The translations under genes and the position numbers were made by a program. From NCBI GenBank assembly GCA_937138395.1, contig CAKZPB010000060.1, positions 1-58,874 of the forward strand: a DNA stretch of 58,874 nt. Direction: 5' to 3'. This document shows positions 38,418-47,865 of this stretch, piece by piece. The notes beneath the pieces were generated by a model. That model was not told the DNA's origin. It saw nothing but the letters and a program-made list of their open reading frames with translations, and made no database searches. The stretch is from an uncultured Pseudomonadota bacterium (GTDB lineage Bacteria > Pseudomonadota > Gammaproteobacteria > Xanthomonadales > Wenzhouxiangellaceae). The first letter of the stretch is position 1. Every line of letters starts with the position of its first letter.

Positions 38418-39206
38418 TCAGCCCAGCTCGAAGCGGTCACGGTCTGGAAGAAACGGCAAGCGGGTCCGGATTTCGTTGAGTTTCTCCAGATCCAATTCAA
38501 CCATTACCGCCGCCGGTTCATTCTCTAGCTGCACCAAGCAATGGCCGTCGGCGTCATAAACCGCTGATTGTCCGGAATACTGCGTTCCGCTTGGGTCCGT
38601 TCCGACCCGGTTGACGCCAATCACATAGGCCTGATTTTCAATGGCGCGTGCTTTCAACAGAGCCAGCCAGGCCTCAATTCGTGGAGCGGGCCAGTTTGCG
38701 ACAAACAGCTGCAGGTCATAGCGATTGAATTCACTGGCCTGATTGCGACACCAGACCGGGAATCGCAGGTCGTAGCAGATCTGCAAATCTACACGCCAAT
38801 GATCGAACTGCACGCCGCTGCGCTGAATGCCCGGTGAGTAGCCGGCCGCCTTGTCTTCGCCAGCATAAGAAAACAGATGACGTTTGTCGTAATGGCTCAG
38901 CGTGCCGTCCGGCTTCGCAACGACCATTCGATTGAAAATACGATCATCTTCCTCGATCAATACGCCGGCTGCAATGGCGGCATTTCGTTGCCCGGCCTGT
39001 TGCAAAAGCCAGGATACGCTCGGCCCGTCCATGGGTTCAGCCAGGTCAATTCCCGCCGGAAAGCCGGTCGTACAGGTTTCAGGAAGAATATATAGATCAC
39101 AACCAGGCAGCTGGTTCATCAGCGTATCGAGGCGGCGGAAATTGGTCGCGGGGTCGCGCCAGGCGACGTCCGGCTGAATCAGACCACATTGAAGTATTGA
39201 TGCCAT
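38418..39206 (-). CDS. Nitrilase-family amidohydrolase (omega-amidase YafV-like)
   Basis: Carbon-nitrogen hydrolase of 262 residues. The triad is the glutamate in YILPETCTTGF, the lysine in HYDKRHLFSYAGED, and the cysteine in QICYDLRFPVW. These segments match omega-amidase/YafV, which hydrolyses 2-oxoglutaramate or 2-oxosuccinamate in the glutamine transaminase (methionine salvage) route. The frame extends 16 codons upstream, but the ATG at 39206 gives the normal N-terminus. Convergent with slp, divergent from the DUF1499 gene. Confidence 0.9.
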   Translation of the reverse strand: MASILQCGLIQPDVAWRDPATNFRRLDTLMNQLPGCDLYILPETCTTGFPAGIDLAEPMDGPSVSWLLQQAGQRNAAIAAGVLIEEDDRIFNRMVVAKPDGTLSHYDKRHLFSYAGEDKAAGYSPGIQRSGVQFDHWRVDLQICYDLRFPVWCRNQASEFNRYDLQLFVANWPAPRIEAWLALLKARAIENQAYVIGVNRVGTDPSGTQYSGQSAVYDADGHCLVQLENEPAAVMVELDLEKLNEIRTRLPFLPDRDRFELG

Positions 39207-39247
39207 CGTCTGTAGATTACTGGTGTAGTTTCGACTCAAAAAAGAGT

Positions 39248-39279
39248 CTGCCACAGATTCATCCGACTGCGCGTGGCAG
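39248..39279. promoter_or_regulatory. Inverted repeat upstream of the DUF1499 gene
   Basis: CTGCCAC (39248-39254) and GTGGCAG (39273-39279) are perfectly complementary across an 18-base spacer, 33-64 bases before the DUF1499 start in the divergent gap. Just upstream GACTC and GAGTC flank six A. It may be an operator or a leader hairpin. Confidence 0.25.
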
Positions 39280-39311
39280 AATAGCGGAATCTTCGAAGCA
39301 GGAAAGCAATC

Positions 39312-40031
39312 ATGAAATGGTCTTTACTGGCGCTGTTGGTCGCGGGCGTGGCAGTCATCTTGCTACTGATTGGCGGACCGGGCACTCGCCTGGGTCTGTG
39401 GGACTTCGGCTTCGGGTTTCAGCTGATGCGCTATGCCTTGTATGCGGGCATCGCCGGTGCAAGTCTTGCGCTGGTCCTGCTGATCATTCCCGCGACACGA
39501 AAAGGCAGCGCCTTCATGCTGATACTCGCCATGATCACAAGCCTGGTTGTGATTACTGTGCCGCTGCAGCTTCGCGACACGGCGCGCAGCGTCCCCTTTA
39601 TCCATGACATCACGACCGACACCAGCAATCCCCCGCAGTTTGTGGCTGTGCTGCCGTTGCGGGCCGATGCGCCCAATCCGCCTGAGTATGCCGGCGCGGA
39701 AGTCGCAGCGCAGCAGCTGGAAGCCTACCCGGATATCCAGACGCGCGCATTCGAGCGGAGCACGGATGAGGTTTTTCAGGCTGCACTGGCTGCTGCGGAG
39801 GCACAGCCCTGGGACATCATCGATGTGGCCGCGGCCGATGGCCGGATCGAAGCCGTGGAAACCACCCTTTGGTACGGATTCAAGGATGATGTCGTGATCC
39901 GGATTGAGCCGACGCCTGGCGGCAGCAAACTGGATGTCCGGTCCAAATCGCGCATCGGAGGTAGCGATCTGGGCGCGAATGCGGCCCGTATTCGTGAATT
40001 TCTAGCGTCGCTCGAGCAACAGCTGGACTGA
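39312..40031 (+). CDS. DUF1499 domain membrane protein
   Basis: A 239-residue protein with three hydrophobic segments (about 4-20, 36-58, 66-80) and a C-terminal DUF1499 domain (about 105-238), recognisable by DIIDVAAADGRIEAVETTLWYGFKDDVVIRI (key residues W-x-I-x6-D-x-R-I-E-A-x4-W-x-G-F-x-D-D) and SKSRIGGSDLGANAARIREF. Function is unknown. ATG at 39312 follows GCAGGAAAG. It is followed after 28 bases by a methyltransferase gene on the same strand. Confidence 0.85.
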   Translation: MKWSLLALLVAGVAVILLLIGGPGTRLGLWDFGFGFQLMRYALYAGIAGASLALVLLIIPATRKGSAFMLILAMITSLVVITVPLQLRDTARSVPFIHDITTDTSNPPQFVAVLPLRADAPNPPEYAGAEVAAQQLEAYPDIQTRAFERSTDEVFQAALAAAEAQPWDIIDVAAADGRIEAVETTLWYGFKDDVVIRIEPTPGGSKLDVRSKSRIGGSDLGANAARIREFLASLEQQLD

Positions 40032-40059
40032 TTCTGTCCAGTCCATCAACAGGTACTGA

Positions 40060-40740
40060 GTGAGCGCCAGCAAACCGCCAGTAGCCTGCCCGGTGTGTCG
40101 CAGCCGCCTGATTGATTTTTTTCAATCGGTCGATCAGCAGCGCTACTGGCGCTGTGAACGATGTCAGGCCACGTTTCTTGAACCCGGACAGCGACTGAGC
40201 CCTGAACAGGAAAAAGCCCATTACGATCTGCATCAGAACCGCATGGACGATCCGGGCTACCGCAGTTTTCTGAACCGGCTGGCAACGCCGTTATTGAAGC
40301 GTCTTTCGCCGGGTCAGCACGGTCTCGATTATGGCTCTGGCCCCGGTCCTCTGCTGGCGCGGATCTTGACGGAAGCCGGATACCCGACGACCTGCTGGGA
40401 TCCGCTGTACTGTGCGCATGAAGACCGACTGAACCAACACTATGACTTCATTACGCTGAGCGAAGTTGCCGAACACTTGTACGATCCAGCGGGCACTTTC
40501 GAACGAATCATGGCCATGATTCGGCCAGGCGGCTGGCTCGCCATCATGACCACGTTTCAAACCGAGGACGATCGATTCGCAGGCTGGCATTACCGCCGCG
40601 ATCCGACCCACGTGGTGTTTTATCGGACTCAGACCATGCGCTGGCTTGCCAAGCAATACGAATGCAGCCTCCATTTACCCGCGCGCAATGTCGCCCTGCT
40701 GCAGTTAAAACCCGTTCGGTCAGGCCGTCGAAGCGGGTAA
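40060..40740 (+). CDS. Class I SAM-dependent methyltransferase with N-terminal zinc-ribbon-like motif
   Basis: A 226-residue protein. An N-terminal pair of C-x2-C motifs (CPVC at 10-13 and CERC near 32-35) suggests a small zinc ribbon, followed by a methyltransferase domain: LDYGSGPGPLLARIL is motif I and LSEVAEHLYDP plus MIRPGGWLAIMT are later motifs. This two-part layout is common among small-molecule or glycan-modifying methyltransferases. A GTG start with a weak AGG upstream is used. It precedes liuB by 35 bases but a functional link is not evident. Confidence 0.85.
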   Translation: MSASKPPVACPVCRSRLIDFFQSVDQQRYWRCERCQATFLEPGQRLSPEQEKAHYDLHQNRMDDPGYRSFLNRLATPLLKRLSPGQHGLDYGSGPGPLLARILTEAGYPTTCWDPLYCAHEDRLNQHYDFITLSEVAEHLYDPAGTFERIMAMIRPGGWLAIMTTFQTEDDRFAGWHYRRDPTHVVFYRTQTMRWLAKQYECSLHLPARNVALLQLKPVRSGRRSG

Positions 40741-40775
40741 ACTTGTGATTGGATGATCCAGACCCTCGAAGCCGC

Positions 40776-42401
40776 GTGCAAATCAAATCACAGATCGACC
40801 CCAAATCGTCAGCGTTTCAGCAGCAGTTCGAACATCATCGCCAGTTGGCAGACGATCTCGACGCTTTGCTTGAACAAACGGCTGTTGGCGGTTCCGAGCG
40901 TGCGCGCCGGAAGCATCAGGATCGTGGCAAGCTGCTTCCGCGAGAGCGCATCCGGACGCTGTTGGACGCCGCAAGTCCATTCCTTGAAATAGCACCGCTT
41001 GCGGCCCATGGACTGTATGAAGACGCCGCGCCGGCAGCTGGCGTCATTGCCGGTATCGGAACCATTCAGGGCACGCTCTGCATGGTTGTCGCCAATGATG
41101 CAACCGTCAAAGGCGGCACCTACTATCCGATGACGGTCAAGAAACATCTGCGAGCCCAGGACATTGCCTTGGACAACCATCTGCCCTGCATCTACCTGGT
41201 GGATTCGGGCGGCGCTTTCCTGCCGTTACAGGACGAAGTATTCCCCGACCGTGACCACTTCGGCCGGATCTTTTATAACCAGGCCAAGCTTTCGGCCAGA
41301 AATATCCCGCAGATTGCTGTAGTCATGGGCTCGTGCACGGCCGGTGGCGCCTACGTTCCTGCAATGTGCGATGAAGCGATCATCGTCAAGCAACAGGGCA
41401 CGATTTTTCTGGGTGGCCCGCCGCTGGTCAAGGCGGCAACCGGTGAAGAAGTGGACGCCGAAACGCTCGGTGGCGCCGATGTGCACACCCGCCTGTCCGG
41501 AGTGGCAGACCATTTCGCCGAAAATGATTCGCATGCCCTGTCGCTGGCCCGCGAGTGCGTGGCCAACCTGAACCGGCCCCGGACACAATCGGAACCACCC
41601 GGCCCTTCCAGCGAGCCGGTGTTGAAGCCCGAAGAGCTGTACGGTGTCCTGCCCACCGATACGCGCTTTCCGTACGATGTGCGTGAAATCATCGGTCGGA
41701 TAGTCGATGGGTCTGAATTCAGTGAGTTCAAGCAGCGTTACGGTACGACGCTGGTCACCGGGTTTGCCCGTATTCACGGTTATCCGGTTGGCATCATTGC
41801 CAATAACGGCATCCTGTTTTCAGAATCGGCGCTGAAAGGTGCCCACTTCATACAACTTTGCAATCAACGCAATATCCCGTTGATATTCCTGCAAAATATT
41901 ACGGGATTCATGGTCGGCAAGAAATACGAACAAGCCGGCATTGCCCGCGATGGCGCTAAAATGGTCAACGCGGTGGCCAGTGCCCGAGTTCCGAAATATA
42001 CCGTGATCATCGGCGGCTCGTTTGGCGCTGGGAACTATGCAATGTGCGGTCGTGCCTATGGCGCACGTTTCCTGTGGACCTGGCCCAATGCCCGTATTTC
42101 GGTCATGGGTGGAGAACAGGCGGCCAGCGTGCTGGCCACCGTGAAGCGTGACGCGATGGAACAGCGCGACCAGGCCTGGAGCGAACAGGAAGAAGAGGCC
42201 TTCAAGACCCCCGTCCGTGAGCAATACGAACGCCAGGGCCATCCCTACTATGCGACCGCCAGGCTCTGGGATGATGGCGTGATCAAACCAGTCGATACCC
42301 GGCGCGTGCTTGGGCTGGCCCTGCAGCTTTCTGCTCAATCGCCACCACTGGCCACTGAACAATCAATCAAACAGCAGGATTATGGTGTTTTCCGAATGTA
42401 G
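40776..42401 (+). CDS. liuB: Methylcrotonyl-CoA carboxylase, carboxyltransferase (beta) subunit
   Basis: Carboxyltransferase subunit of 541 residues in leucine breakdown, acting with LiuD. Seen: the crotonase-like cores with [18 protein letters not shown] and [18 protein letters not shown], and [17 protein letters not shown], all typical of MCC beta. I chose the GTG at 40776 because the family N-terminus (IDPKSSAFQ) begins right after it; a TTG at 40749 is in frame. liuC and liuD follow, but liuA (isovaleryl-CoA dehydrogenase) and liuR are not in the window. Confidence 0.93.
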   Translation: MQIKSQIDPKSSAFQQQFEHHRQLADDLDALLEQTAVGGSERARRKHQDRGKLLPRERIRTLLDAASPFLEIAPLAAHGLYEDAAPAAGVIAGIGTIQGTLCMVVANDATVKGGTYYPMTVKKHLRAQDIALDNHLPCIYLVDSGGAFLPLQDEVFPDRDHFGRIFYNQAKLSARNIPQIAVVMGSCTAGGAYVPAMCDEAIIVKQQGTIFLGGPPLVKAATGEEVDAETLGGADVHTRLSGVADHFAENDSHALSLARECVANLNRPRTQSEPPGPSSEPVLKPEELYGVLPTDTRFPYDVREIIGRIVDGSEFSEFKQRYGTTLVTGFARIHGYPVGIIANNGILFSESALKGAHFIQLCNQRNIPLIFLQNITGFMVGKKYEQAGIARDGAKMVNAVASARVPKYTVIIGGSFGAGNYAMCGRAYGARFLWTWPNARISVMGGEQAASVLATVKRDAMEQRDQAWSEQEEEAFKTPVREQYERQGHPYYATARLWDDGVIKPVDTRRVLGLALQLSAQSPPLATEQSIKQQDYGVFRM

Positions 42402-42446
42402 TCACCAGCTTGAGCCCGAAACAAAGGCTCGCGCAGGGATGTTGCC

Positions 42447-43247
42447 ATGTTGACCCTGGAGATCGATCAACGTGGCGTTGCAACGCTGATGCTGAACCGG
42501 CCTGAACGGCATAACGCGTTCAATGCGGAGCTGATCGCGCAGTTGACCTCGGCGCTCGAACAACTGGTCAATACCGATCAAACCGTGCGAGCGCTGATTG
42601 TGACCGGCGCTGGCCGCTCGTTTTCTGCTGGCGCCGACCTGCACTGGATGCAATCGATGTGCACCGCGTCGGAAATGGACAACCGCGCAGACGCAACGCG
42701 TCTGGCTGGGCTTTTTCGTTCCCTGGATGAGCTGCCTATCCCAACGATCGGCAAAGTGAACGGCGCAGCCTATGGAGGCGGTATTGGATTGATCAGCTGC
42801 TGTGATATTGCCGTCGCAAAGCGCACGGCCCGTTTTGCGCTGACTGAAGTGCGACTGGGCCTGATCCCTGCGACGATTGCACCGTTCGTCATCGAGCGGA
42901 TCGGCATGACGGCAGCCCGACGCCTGTTCCTGACTGCCGAATCAATCGATGCGCAACAAGCACAAGCACTTGGCCTGATTTCAGAAGCGGTCGATGACGA
43001 GCAACTCGATGATCACGTCGAATCGATACTGGCCGATCTGTTGGCTGCTGGACCACAGGCGATTGATCAGTGCAAACAACTGATTCGACGCATTCGCAAT
43101 TTCGACGGCAACCCAAGACAGCTGGATGCCATGACAGCGGACTGGATCGCGCGCCTGCGCGTTTCGGAAGAAGGTCAGCACGGGCTGAACGCCTTTTTGA
43201 ACAAACAAGCGCCGGACTGGATCAATCGTCCTGAGGATCGGTCATGA
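42447..43247 (+). CDS. liuC: Enoyl-CoA hydratase family protein, probable methylglutaconyl-CoA hydratase
   Basis: Crotonase-family enzyme of 266 residues, predicted to hydrate 3-methylglutaconyl-CoA to HMG-CoA. GRSFSAGADLHWMQSM and NGAAYGGGIGLISCCDIAVA carry the oxyanion-hole glycines; LTEVRLGLIPATIAPFV contains the catalytic glutamate region. The assignment as LiuC rests on position between liuB and liuD. Its stop overlaps the liuD ATG by four bases. Confidence 0.9.
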   Translation: MLTLEIDQRGVATLMLNRPERHNAFNAELIAQLTSALEQLVNTDQTVRALIVTGAGRSFSAGADLHWMQSMCTASEMDNRADATRLAGLFRSLDELPIPTIGKVNGAAYGGGIGLISCCDIAVAKRTARFALTEVRLGLIPATIAPFVIERIGMTAARRLFLTAESIDAQQAQALGLISEAVDDEQLDDHVESILADLLAAGPQAIDQCKQLIRRIRNFDGNPRQLDAMTADWIARLRVSEEGQHGLNAFLNKQAPDWINRPEDRS

Positions 43248-45268
43248 GCCGTGCCGACACTGGGCCGCCGTTTGATCGTGTGTTGATCGCAAACCGCGGT
43301 GAAATTGCCTGTCGCATTATCGATACCTGCCGCAAGCTCGGGATCGAGTCCGTGGCAGTCTATTCGGACGCCGATCGCAACGCACGGCATACGCGGCTGG
43401 CCGATCAGGCTGTTCTGATTGGCCAGGCCGAAGCGAGCCAATCGTATTTGAACATTGAGCGCATCGTTCAAGCAGCCCGGCATTGCCAGGCCCAGGCGAT
43501 TCATCCTGGCTATGGATTTCTCTCCGAAAATGCTGCGTTTGCACGGGCGATTGACGCGGCCGGCCTGGTCATGATCGGACCCACTGCGAAAACCATTGAC
43601 GTCATGGGCTCAAAGGCCGAAGCCAAAGCGCTGATGGCCAAGGCTCAAGTTCCATTGGTGCCCGGTTATCACGGTGAAGATCAGTCTGATGAATCGCTGA
43701 GGGCTCACGCAGTCGAAATCGGTTTTCCATTGATGCTGAAAGCCGCTGCCGGCGGTGGTGGCAAGGGCATGCGAATTGTCCACAGCGACGCGGAATTCCT
43801 CGATGCGCTGGCTGCCGCGCGACGGGAGGCGCGCGCTGCATTTGGCAACGAACGCATGATTCTAGAACGCTATATTGAAAAGCCACGGCATATCGAAGCA
43901 CAGATATTCGGTGATCAGCATGGCCAGATCATTCACCTGTTCGAACGAGACTGCTCCAGTCAGCGTCGACACCAGAAGGTCATTGAGGAAGCACCAGCGG
44001 CGGATCTGGACCCGACGCTGCGTGATCAACTGCTTGGCTCGGCTGTAGCAGCCGCACAAGCGGTCCAGTATGTCGGCGCAGGGACCGTGGAATTTCTGGT
44101 CGATCAGGATGCCTTCTATTTTCTCGAAATGAATACCCGGCTGCAGGTCGAACACCCGGTCACCGAATCGATTACCGGCCAGGACCTGGTCGAATGGCAA
44201 CTGCGTATCGCGGCTGGCCAGGCCCTGCCGTTGAATCAGGAGGAACTTGAACGCAACGGTCATGCCATGGAAGCCCGCATCTATGCCGAGGATCCAAACA
44301 GCGGATTTCTGCCGGCCTCCGGTACCATCACAGCCCTGTCATTTCCCGAGCAGGACTGGATACGGGTCGATCGCGGCGTGGAATCTGGGGATGAAGTCAG
44401 CGTGCACTATGACCCGATGATCGCGAAACTGATCGTTAGCGGTCAGAATCGCGATGAATGCCTGGCGCGGCTCCAGTCCGCGCTCGCTGCCTCGTTTATC
44501 GGAGGCTTGACCAGTAACCTGGGATTTCTTCAACTGTTGGCCAACAATCAGGCATTTCAGGACGCCAGCCTGGATACAGGCTATCTGGATCGCAACCTGG
44601 ATGCGTTACTCGAGGTGGATCAGCAACCGCCGCACCAGGTCCCGGTTATTGCCGCAGCTCATGTGTTCCAGACCATGCGTGATTCGAGCCTCGGCAACAC
44701 GCCCTGGAGCCTGGCCGATGGCTGGCGTATCGGTGCTACAGCAGCTGTGCCGATCGAGCTTGAAATCGGCGGTCTACCCTGTGCATTTGAATGCAAAGTC
44801 AATGACGACCGAAGCATTCAGGTAATCACGAGCGATAACGAATGCTTCGACGTTCAGCTGAATCAAGATGGGACAAGCCAGGTGTCGGCACGCATCAATG
44901 ACAAGAACGCTCGCATCTGGCTGCATCAGTGTTCAACGCACGAACTCGAGATCGTACTTGATCACCGGCGGTGGCCTGTCAGTTGGGTTGAACGGGTTGA
45001 TGGATCCGATGCCGCAGCAACCGGCAGTGGTCAGGTTGTCGCACCGATGCCCGGCAAAGTCATTCAACTTGCCGTTGATGTAGGCGACCCTGTTACTGAG
45101 GGCCAAACATTGGCCCTGATGGAAGCCATGAAGATGGAGCTGTCGATCAAGGCCGATATCAGCGGGACAGTCAAGGCGATCACCGTTCAGGTTGGTGATC
45201 TGATTGATGCAGAAACGCTGCTGATGGACATTGAACCACCAGGGAAGGATGCAAAAGGCGAATCCTAG
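43244..45268 (+). CDS. liuD: Methylcrotonyl-CoA carboxylase, biotin-containing (alpha) subunit
   Basis: A 674-residue biotin carboxylase plus carrier protein. The N-terminal biotin carboxylase domain (LIANRGEIACRI, AAAGGGGKGMRIV, the ATP-grasp core and MNTRLQVEHPVTE) spans about 1-450; the carrier domain at the C-terminus has the biotinylated lysine K630 in EAMKMEL. It carboxylates biotin for LiuB. Length and domain order are standard for MCC alpha. It ends the liuBCD operon. Confidence 0.95.
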   Translation: MSRADTGPPFDRVLIANRGEIACRIIDTCRKLGIESVAVYSDADRNARHTRLADQAVLIGQAEASQSYLNIERIVQAARHCQAQAIHPGYGFLSENAAFARAIDAAGLVMIGPTAKTIDVMGSKAEAKALMAKAQVPLVPGYHGEDQSDESLRAHAVEIGFPLMLKAAAGGGGKGMRIVHSDAEFLDALAAARREARAAFGNERMILERYIEKPRHIEAQIFGDQHGQIIHLFERDCSSQRRHQKVIEEAPAADLDPTLRDQLLGSAVAAAQAVQYVGAGTVEFLVDQDAFYFLEMNTRLQVEHPVTESITGQDLVEWQLRIAAGQALPLNQEELERNGHAMEARIYAEDPNSGFLPASGTITALSFPEQDWIRVDRGVESGDEVSVHYDPMIAKLIVSGQNRDECLARLQSALAASFIGGLTSNLGFLQLLANNQAFQDASLDTGYLDRNLDALLEVDQQPPHQVPVIAAAHVFQTMRDSSLGNTPWSLADGWRIGATAAVPIELEIGGLPCAFECKVNDDRSIQVITSDNECFDVQLNQDGTSQVSARINDKNARIWLHQCSTHELEIVLDHRRWPVSWVERVDGSDAAATGSGQVVAPMPGKVIQLAVDVGDPVTEGQTLALMEAMKMELSIKADISGTVKAITVQVGDLIDAETLLMDIEPPGKDAKGES

Positions 45269-45356
45269 ATATTCGTATTGTCTCTGGGTCTTGAACTGCA
45301 AGTCCTTCCTGTCATTCGGTCATTCCTGACCGCAAAGTTGCCAACCCAACAATCCG

Positions 45357-45393
45357 AAAAAAAGAACGGCACGCGAACCGGGTTCGTGTGCCG
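45357..45393 (-). terminator. Rho-independent terminator on the minus strand
   Basis: Arms 45367-45377 and 45383-45393 pair over 11 bp with one G-U, loop CCGGG, and on the minus strand the stem is followed by seven T (complement of 45357-45363). It is about 200 bases after the mazG stop, so the mazG mRNA would carry a long 3' tail, or it ends a small RNA from within the gap. Confidence 0.8.
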
Positions 45394-45526
45394 CTCAATG
45401 TCCTGAAGAGTGAGAGCCTCTCCAGAACCACCCCACCGTTGAATGACCTACATCATAGGCTTTCAGTGAGGCGATTGACTGACGGAAATGACTTGAAAGT
45501 GAGTAGGAAATCGAGACGTTCGGCAT

Positions 45527-45560
45527 CAGTAGATTTCCTACAAACGTAGGAAATCCACTG
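45527..45560 (-). other. 15-bp hairpin downstream of mazG
   Basis: The arms 45527-45541 and 45546-45560 are complementary at all but one of 15 positions; on the minus strand the odd pair is G-U, so the fold is complete there. The loop is four bases. It lies 37 bases after the mazG stop with no T-tract, so it is not a standard terminator. It may stabilise the 3' end or be part of a small RNA ended by the terminator at 45357-45393. Confidence 0.5.
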
Positions 45561-45597
45561 ACGTGTTCGTACGCAGTACAGCAGGAACAAGCCCCGA

Positions 45598-46404
45598 CTA
45601 GTTTGGCGGTTCATTTGACTTGACCTGTTGCCAAAGAGCCTCCTGTTGATCCAGGTCAAATTCTTCAATGCGCTTTCCGGACTGACCGGCAATCGATTCC
45701 ATCGCGCGAAAGCGACGCTCGAACTTGTAGTTCGCGCGCCGCAATGCTGCATCGGGATCCAGCTTCAGCTTGCGCGACAGGTTTGCCGCGACGAACAACA
45801 CATCACCAAGTTCGTCTTCGAGTCGATCAAGATCGGCACTGGCCAATTCAACCTCAAGCTCAGCCAACTCCTCGCGCATCTTGTCCAGAATCTGTGATGC
45901 ATCGGTCCAATCGAAGCCGGCCCGTGCGGCACGCTTTTGCAGCTTGAGAGCGCGACTCAGCGCAGGCAGTGCAGCCGGTACATCGTCGAGGTGACTGGTT
46001 GCACCGGCCTGGGCCCGCTCTTCGGCTTTGATCGCTTCCCAGGCATCGGTCTGCGCATCGGCATCCAGATTGGGGGCGTCGTTGAACACATGCGGGTGTC
46101 GCCGAATTAATTTATCAGCAATAGAAGCGGCAACCTGATCGAAATCGAACGCATCGATCTCTTCGGCGAGTTGGGCATGAAACACGACCTGAAACAGCAG
46201 ATCACCTAGTTCACTGCGTAAATCATCCAGGTTTTCGCGCTCGATGGCATCCGCAACTTCGTGGGCTTCTTCAATCGTGTACGGCGCAATCGTACGAAAA
46301 GTCTGCTGCTGATCCCAGGGACAGCCGCCATCTGGAGAGCGCAGTCGGCGCATGACTTCGAGCAAGCGGGTCATCGGGCGTGGATTGTCCAGCGCATCGG
46401 TCAT
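45598..46404 (-). CDS. mazG: Nucleoside triphosphate pyrophosphohydrolase
   Basis: House-cleaning NTP pyrophosphatase of 268 residues with two MazG domains. Seen: LRSPDGGCPWDQQQTF at the N-terminus, EEAHEVADAI and LRSELGDLLFQVVFHA in domain 1, and EELAELEVEL with LEDELGDVLFVAANL in domain 2, giving the E-x2-E and E-x2-D metal sites twice. The frame runs 88 codons further upstream, overlapping the sensor-kinase gene, but the family start is the ATG at 46404. It follows the sensor kinase by 31 bases. Confidence 0.94.
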   Translation of the reverse strand: MTDALDNPRPMTRLLEVMRRLRSPDGGCPWDQQQTFRTIAPYTIEEAHEVADAIERENLDDLRSELGDLLFQVVFHAQLAEEIDAFDFDQVAASIADKLIRRHPHVFNDAPNLDADAQTDAWEAIKAEERAQAGATSHLDDVPAALPALSRALKLQKRAARAGFDWTDASQILDKMREELAELEVELASADLDRLEDELGDVLFVAANLSRKLKLDPDAALRRANYKFERRFRAMESIAGQSGKRIEEFDLDQQEALWQQVKSNEPPN

Positions 46405-46435
46405 CGTGTGGTGCTCCGGTCCAAGCGGAAGTGGA

Positions 46436-47818
46436 TTATTCAGGCAGCAGTGTAACCCGGATACTGGTGCCACCCAGGCGCGCGGGTTGCGTTGTGATGG
46501 AGCCTTGATAACTGCGGGCGATACGCTCGACGATGGCCAGCCCGAGGCCCTGGCCTTCAGCACGTTGATCACCCCGGATGCCGCGCTGCAGCAAATACTC
46601 GAATTCGACCTGGGTAAGGCCGGGACCATCGTCATCGACATCGATCTGAAGTCCGGTGCGTCGGCCACCTGAAACGGCGGGCTGCAGCTGAATCCGCGTT
46701 ATATTTGCGCCATACTTGGCTGAATTTTCCAGCAGATTGCCGAGCACCTCGATCAGGTCGCGCTCCAGGATGTTCGCACTTAATTCGGTTGTACAGTCAA
46801 GCTCGAAACGGTGTTCGGGATAGAGTTTCTGGAGTGAAGTGATGACCCGCAGCGTGACGGGGCCAACGTCGATTGACGCAAGCATTGTGCGACGCCCGGA
46901 TCGAGCAGCACGATCCAGTTCGTGGCGGATATGATGTTGCATCTGTACAACCGTATCGCGTAACGATTCCGCATCGTGCGCAGGCAGGTCGTCCAACTGC
47001 GCCTGAATCACGGCCAGTGGTGTCTTCAGGGCATGTGCCAGATCCGCCAGCGCGCGCTGATACTGCTCGGTATTTGCGCGCTCTGTTTCCATCAGGGCAT
47101 TCAGATTGTCCGTCAATGGCTTCAACTCACGAGGATAACGGCCCTGAAGCCGCTGCTGCTTGCCGGACTCCATGTTTTGGACTTCGGTGGCAACCTTGCG
47201 GAATGCCTGCAGCGGCACCAGCAGCAAGACGAGCTGGGCCGACAGAATGACAATGCCTGCGATCAGGAGCCAGCGGCCAAGATTGGCGCGAAACGCGTTG
47301 CCGGTCTCGCTTGAACGGGCCTCATCTTCGGCAACCCATAAGGTCAGATCGATAATCTCACCGCCCTGCGTTTCCCAGCCCAGGCCCATCTGATAACGAT
47401 AGAACGGCAGCGCAGAACTCGGCTGAATTCGTCTCGAATCACCGCGCTCCATCATCGAAAGAGTCTCGAGCGGATCAATCGACGCGTTGATGGTTGATGC
47501 TGAAAACCAGCGATCAGCTTGAGTGATGCCGCCAGCGTACAAGCCAGACCCGGGCTGCATCAGTCGAGAATCCAGCGGCGTTGCGGCCCATTGAAGTTGA
47601 CCGTTTTGATCCACCTCGATGCCAGCCAACACCACAAACAAGTTCGACTCGAGCCGCTCCCACAGAGCGGCCTGCTCAGTGGAGCGAAAAGCCTGGTCGA
47701 TAACCAATCCAATCAGACCCAGTGCCAACACGACAATCAGTACCGAGGCTATTGACTGCCTGAAGATCAGCGAGGGAATCCGGCGACTCGCTCCAGATGC
47801 AGCATCTTGTTTTGGCAT
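46436..47818 (-). CDS. Sensor histidine kinase, PhoQ-like
   Basis: A 460-residue membrane kinase: two membrane helices (about 22-42 and 183-203) flank a periplasmic sensor domain, followed by a HAMP-like linker, dimerisation domain with H262 in LAHALKTPL, and an ATPase domain with LLENSAKYG (N box), DDDGPGL (G1) and EGQGLGLAIV (G2). It pairs with the response regulator 47 bases upstream. PhoQ-like by overall layout; the sensed signal (Mg2+, peptides or other) cannot be told. Confidence 0.9.
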   Translation of the reverse strand: MPKQDAASGASRRIPSLIFRQSIASVLIVVLALGLIGLVIDQAFRSTEQAALWERLESNLFVVLAGIEVDQNGQLQWAATPLDSRLMQPGSGLYAGGITQADRWFSASTINASIDPLETLSMMERGDSRRIQPSSALPFYRYQMGLGWETQGGEIIDLTLWVAEDEARSSETGNAFRANLGRWLLIAGIVILSAQLVLLLVPLQAFRKVATEVQNMESGKQQRLQGRYPRELKPLTDNLNALMETERANTEQYQRALADLAHALKTPLAVIQAQLDDLPAHDAESLRDTVVQMQHHIRHELDRAARSGRRTMLASIDVGPVTLRVITSLQKLYPEHRFELDCTTELSANILERDLIEVLGNLLENSAKYGANITRIQLQPAVSGGRRTGLQIDVDDDGPGLTQVEFEYLLQRGIRGDQRAEGQGLGLAIVERIARSYQGSITTQPARLGGTSIRVTLLPE

Positions 47819-47865
47819 TGCTCAGATCCAGCAAGTCAGAGCGAGGAGCTCAATGGCAACGGGCA

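Larger units (their letters stand above)
45269..45597. other. Convergent gap between liuD and mazG with two hairpins
   Basis: A 329-bp gap between convergent genes. It contains a minus-strand terminator (45357-45393) and a strong hairpin of unknown role (45527-45560), with the 8-mer TAGGAAAT repeated at 45503 and 45547. No gene is supported. Confidence 0.6.

Noticed and set aside
46405-46668. 88-codon N-terminal extension of mazG
   Set aside because: It overlaps the sensor-kinase 3' end and is not MazG-like; the ATG at 46404 gives the family N-terminus.
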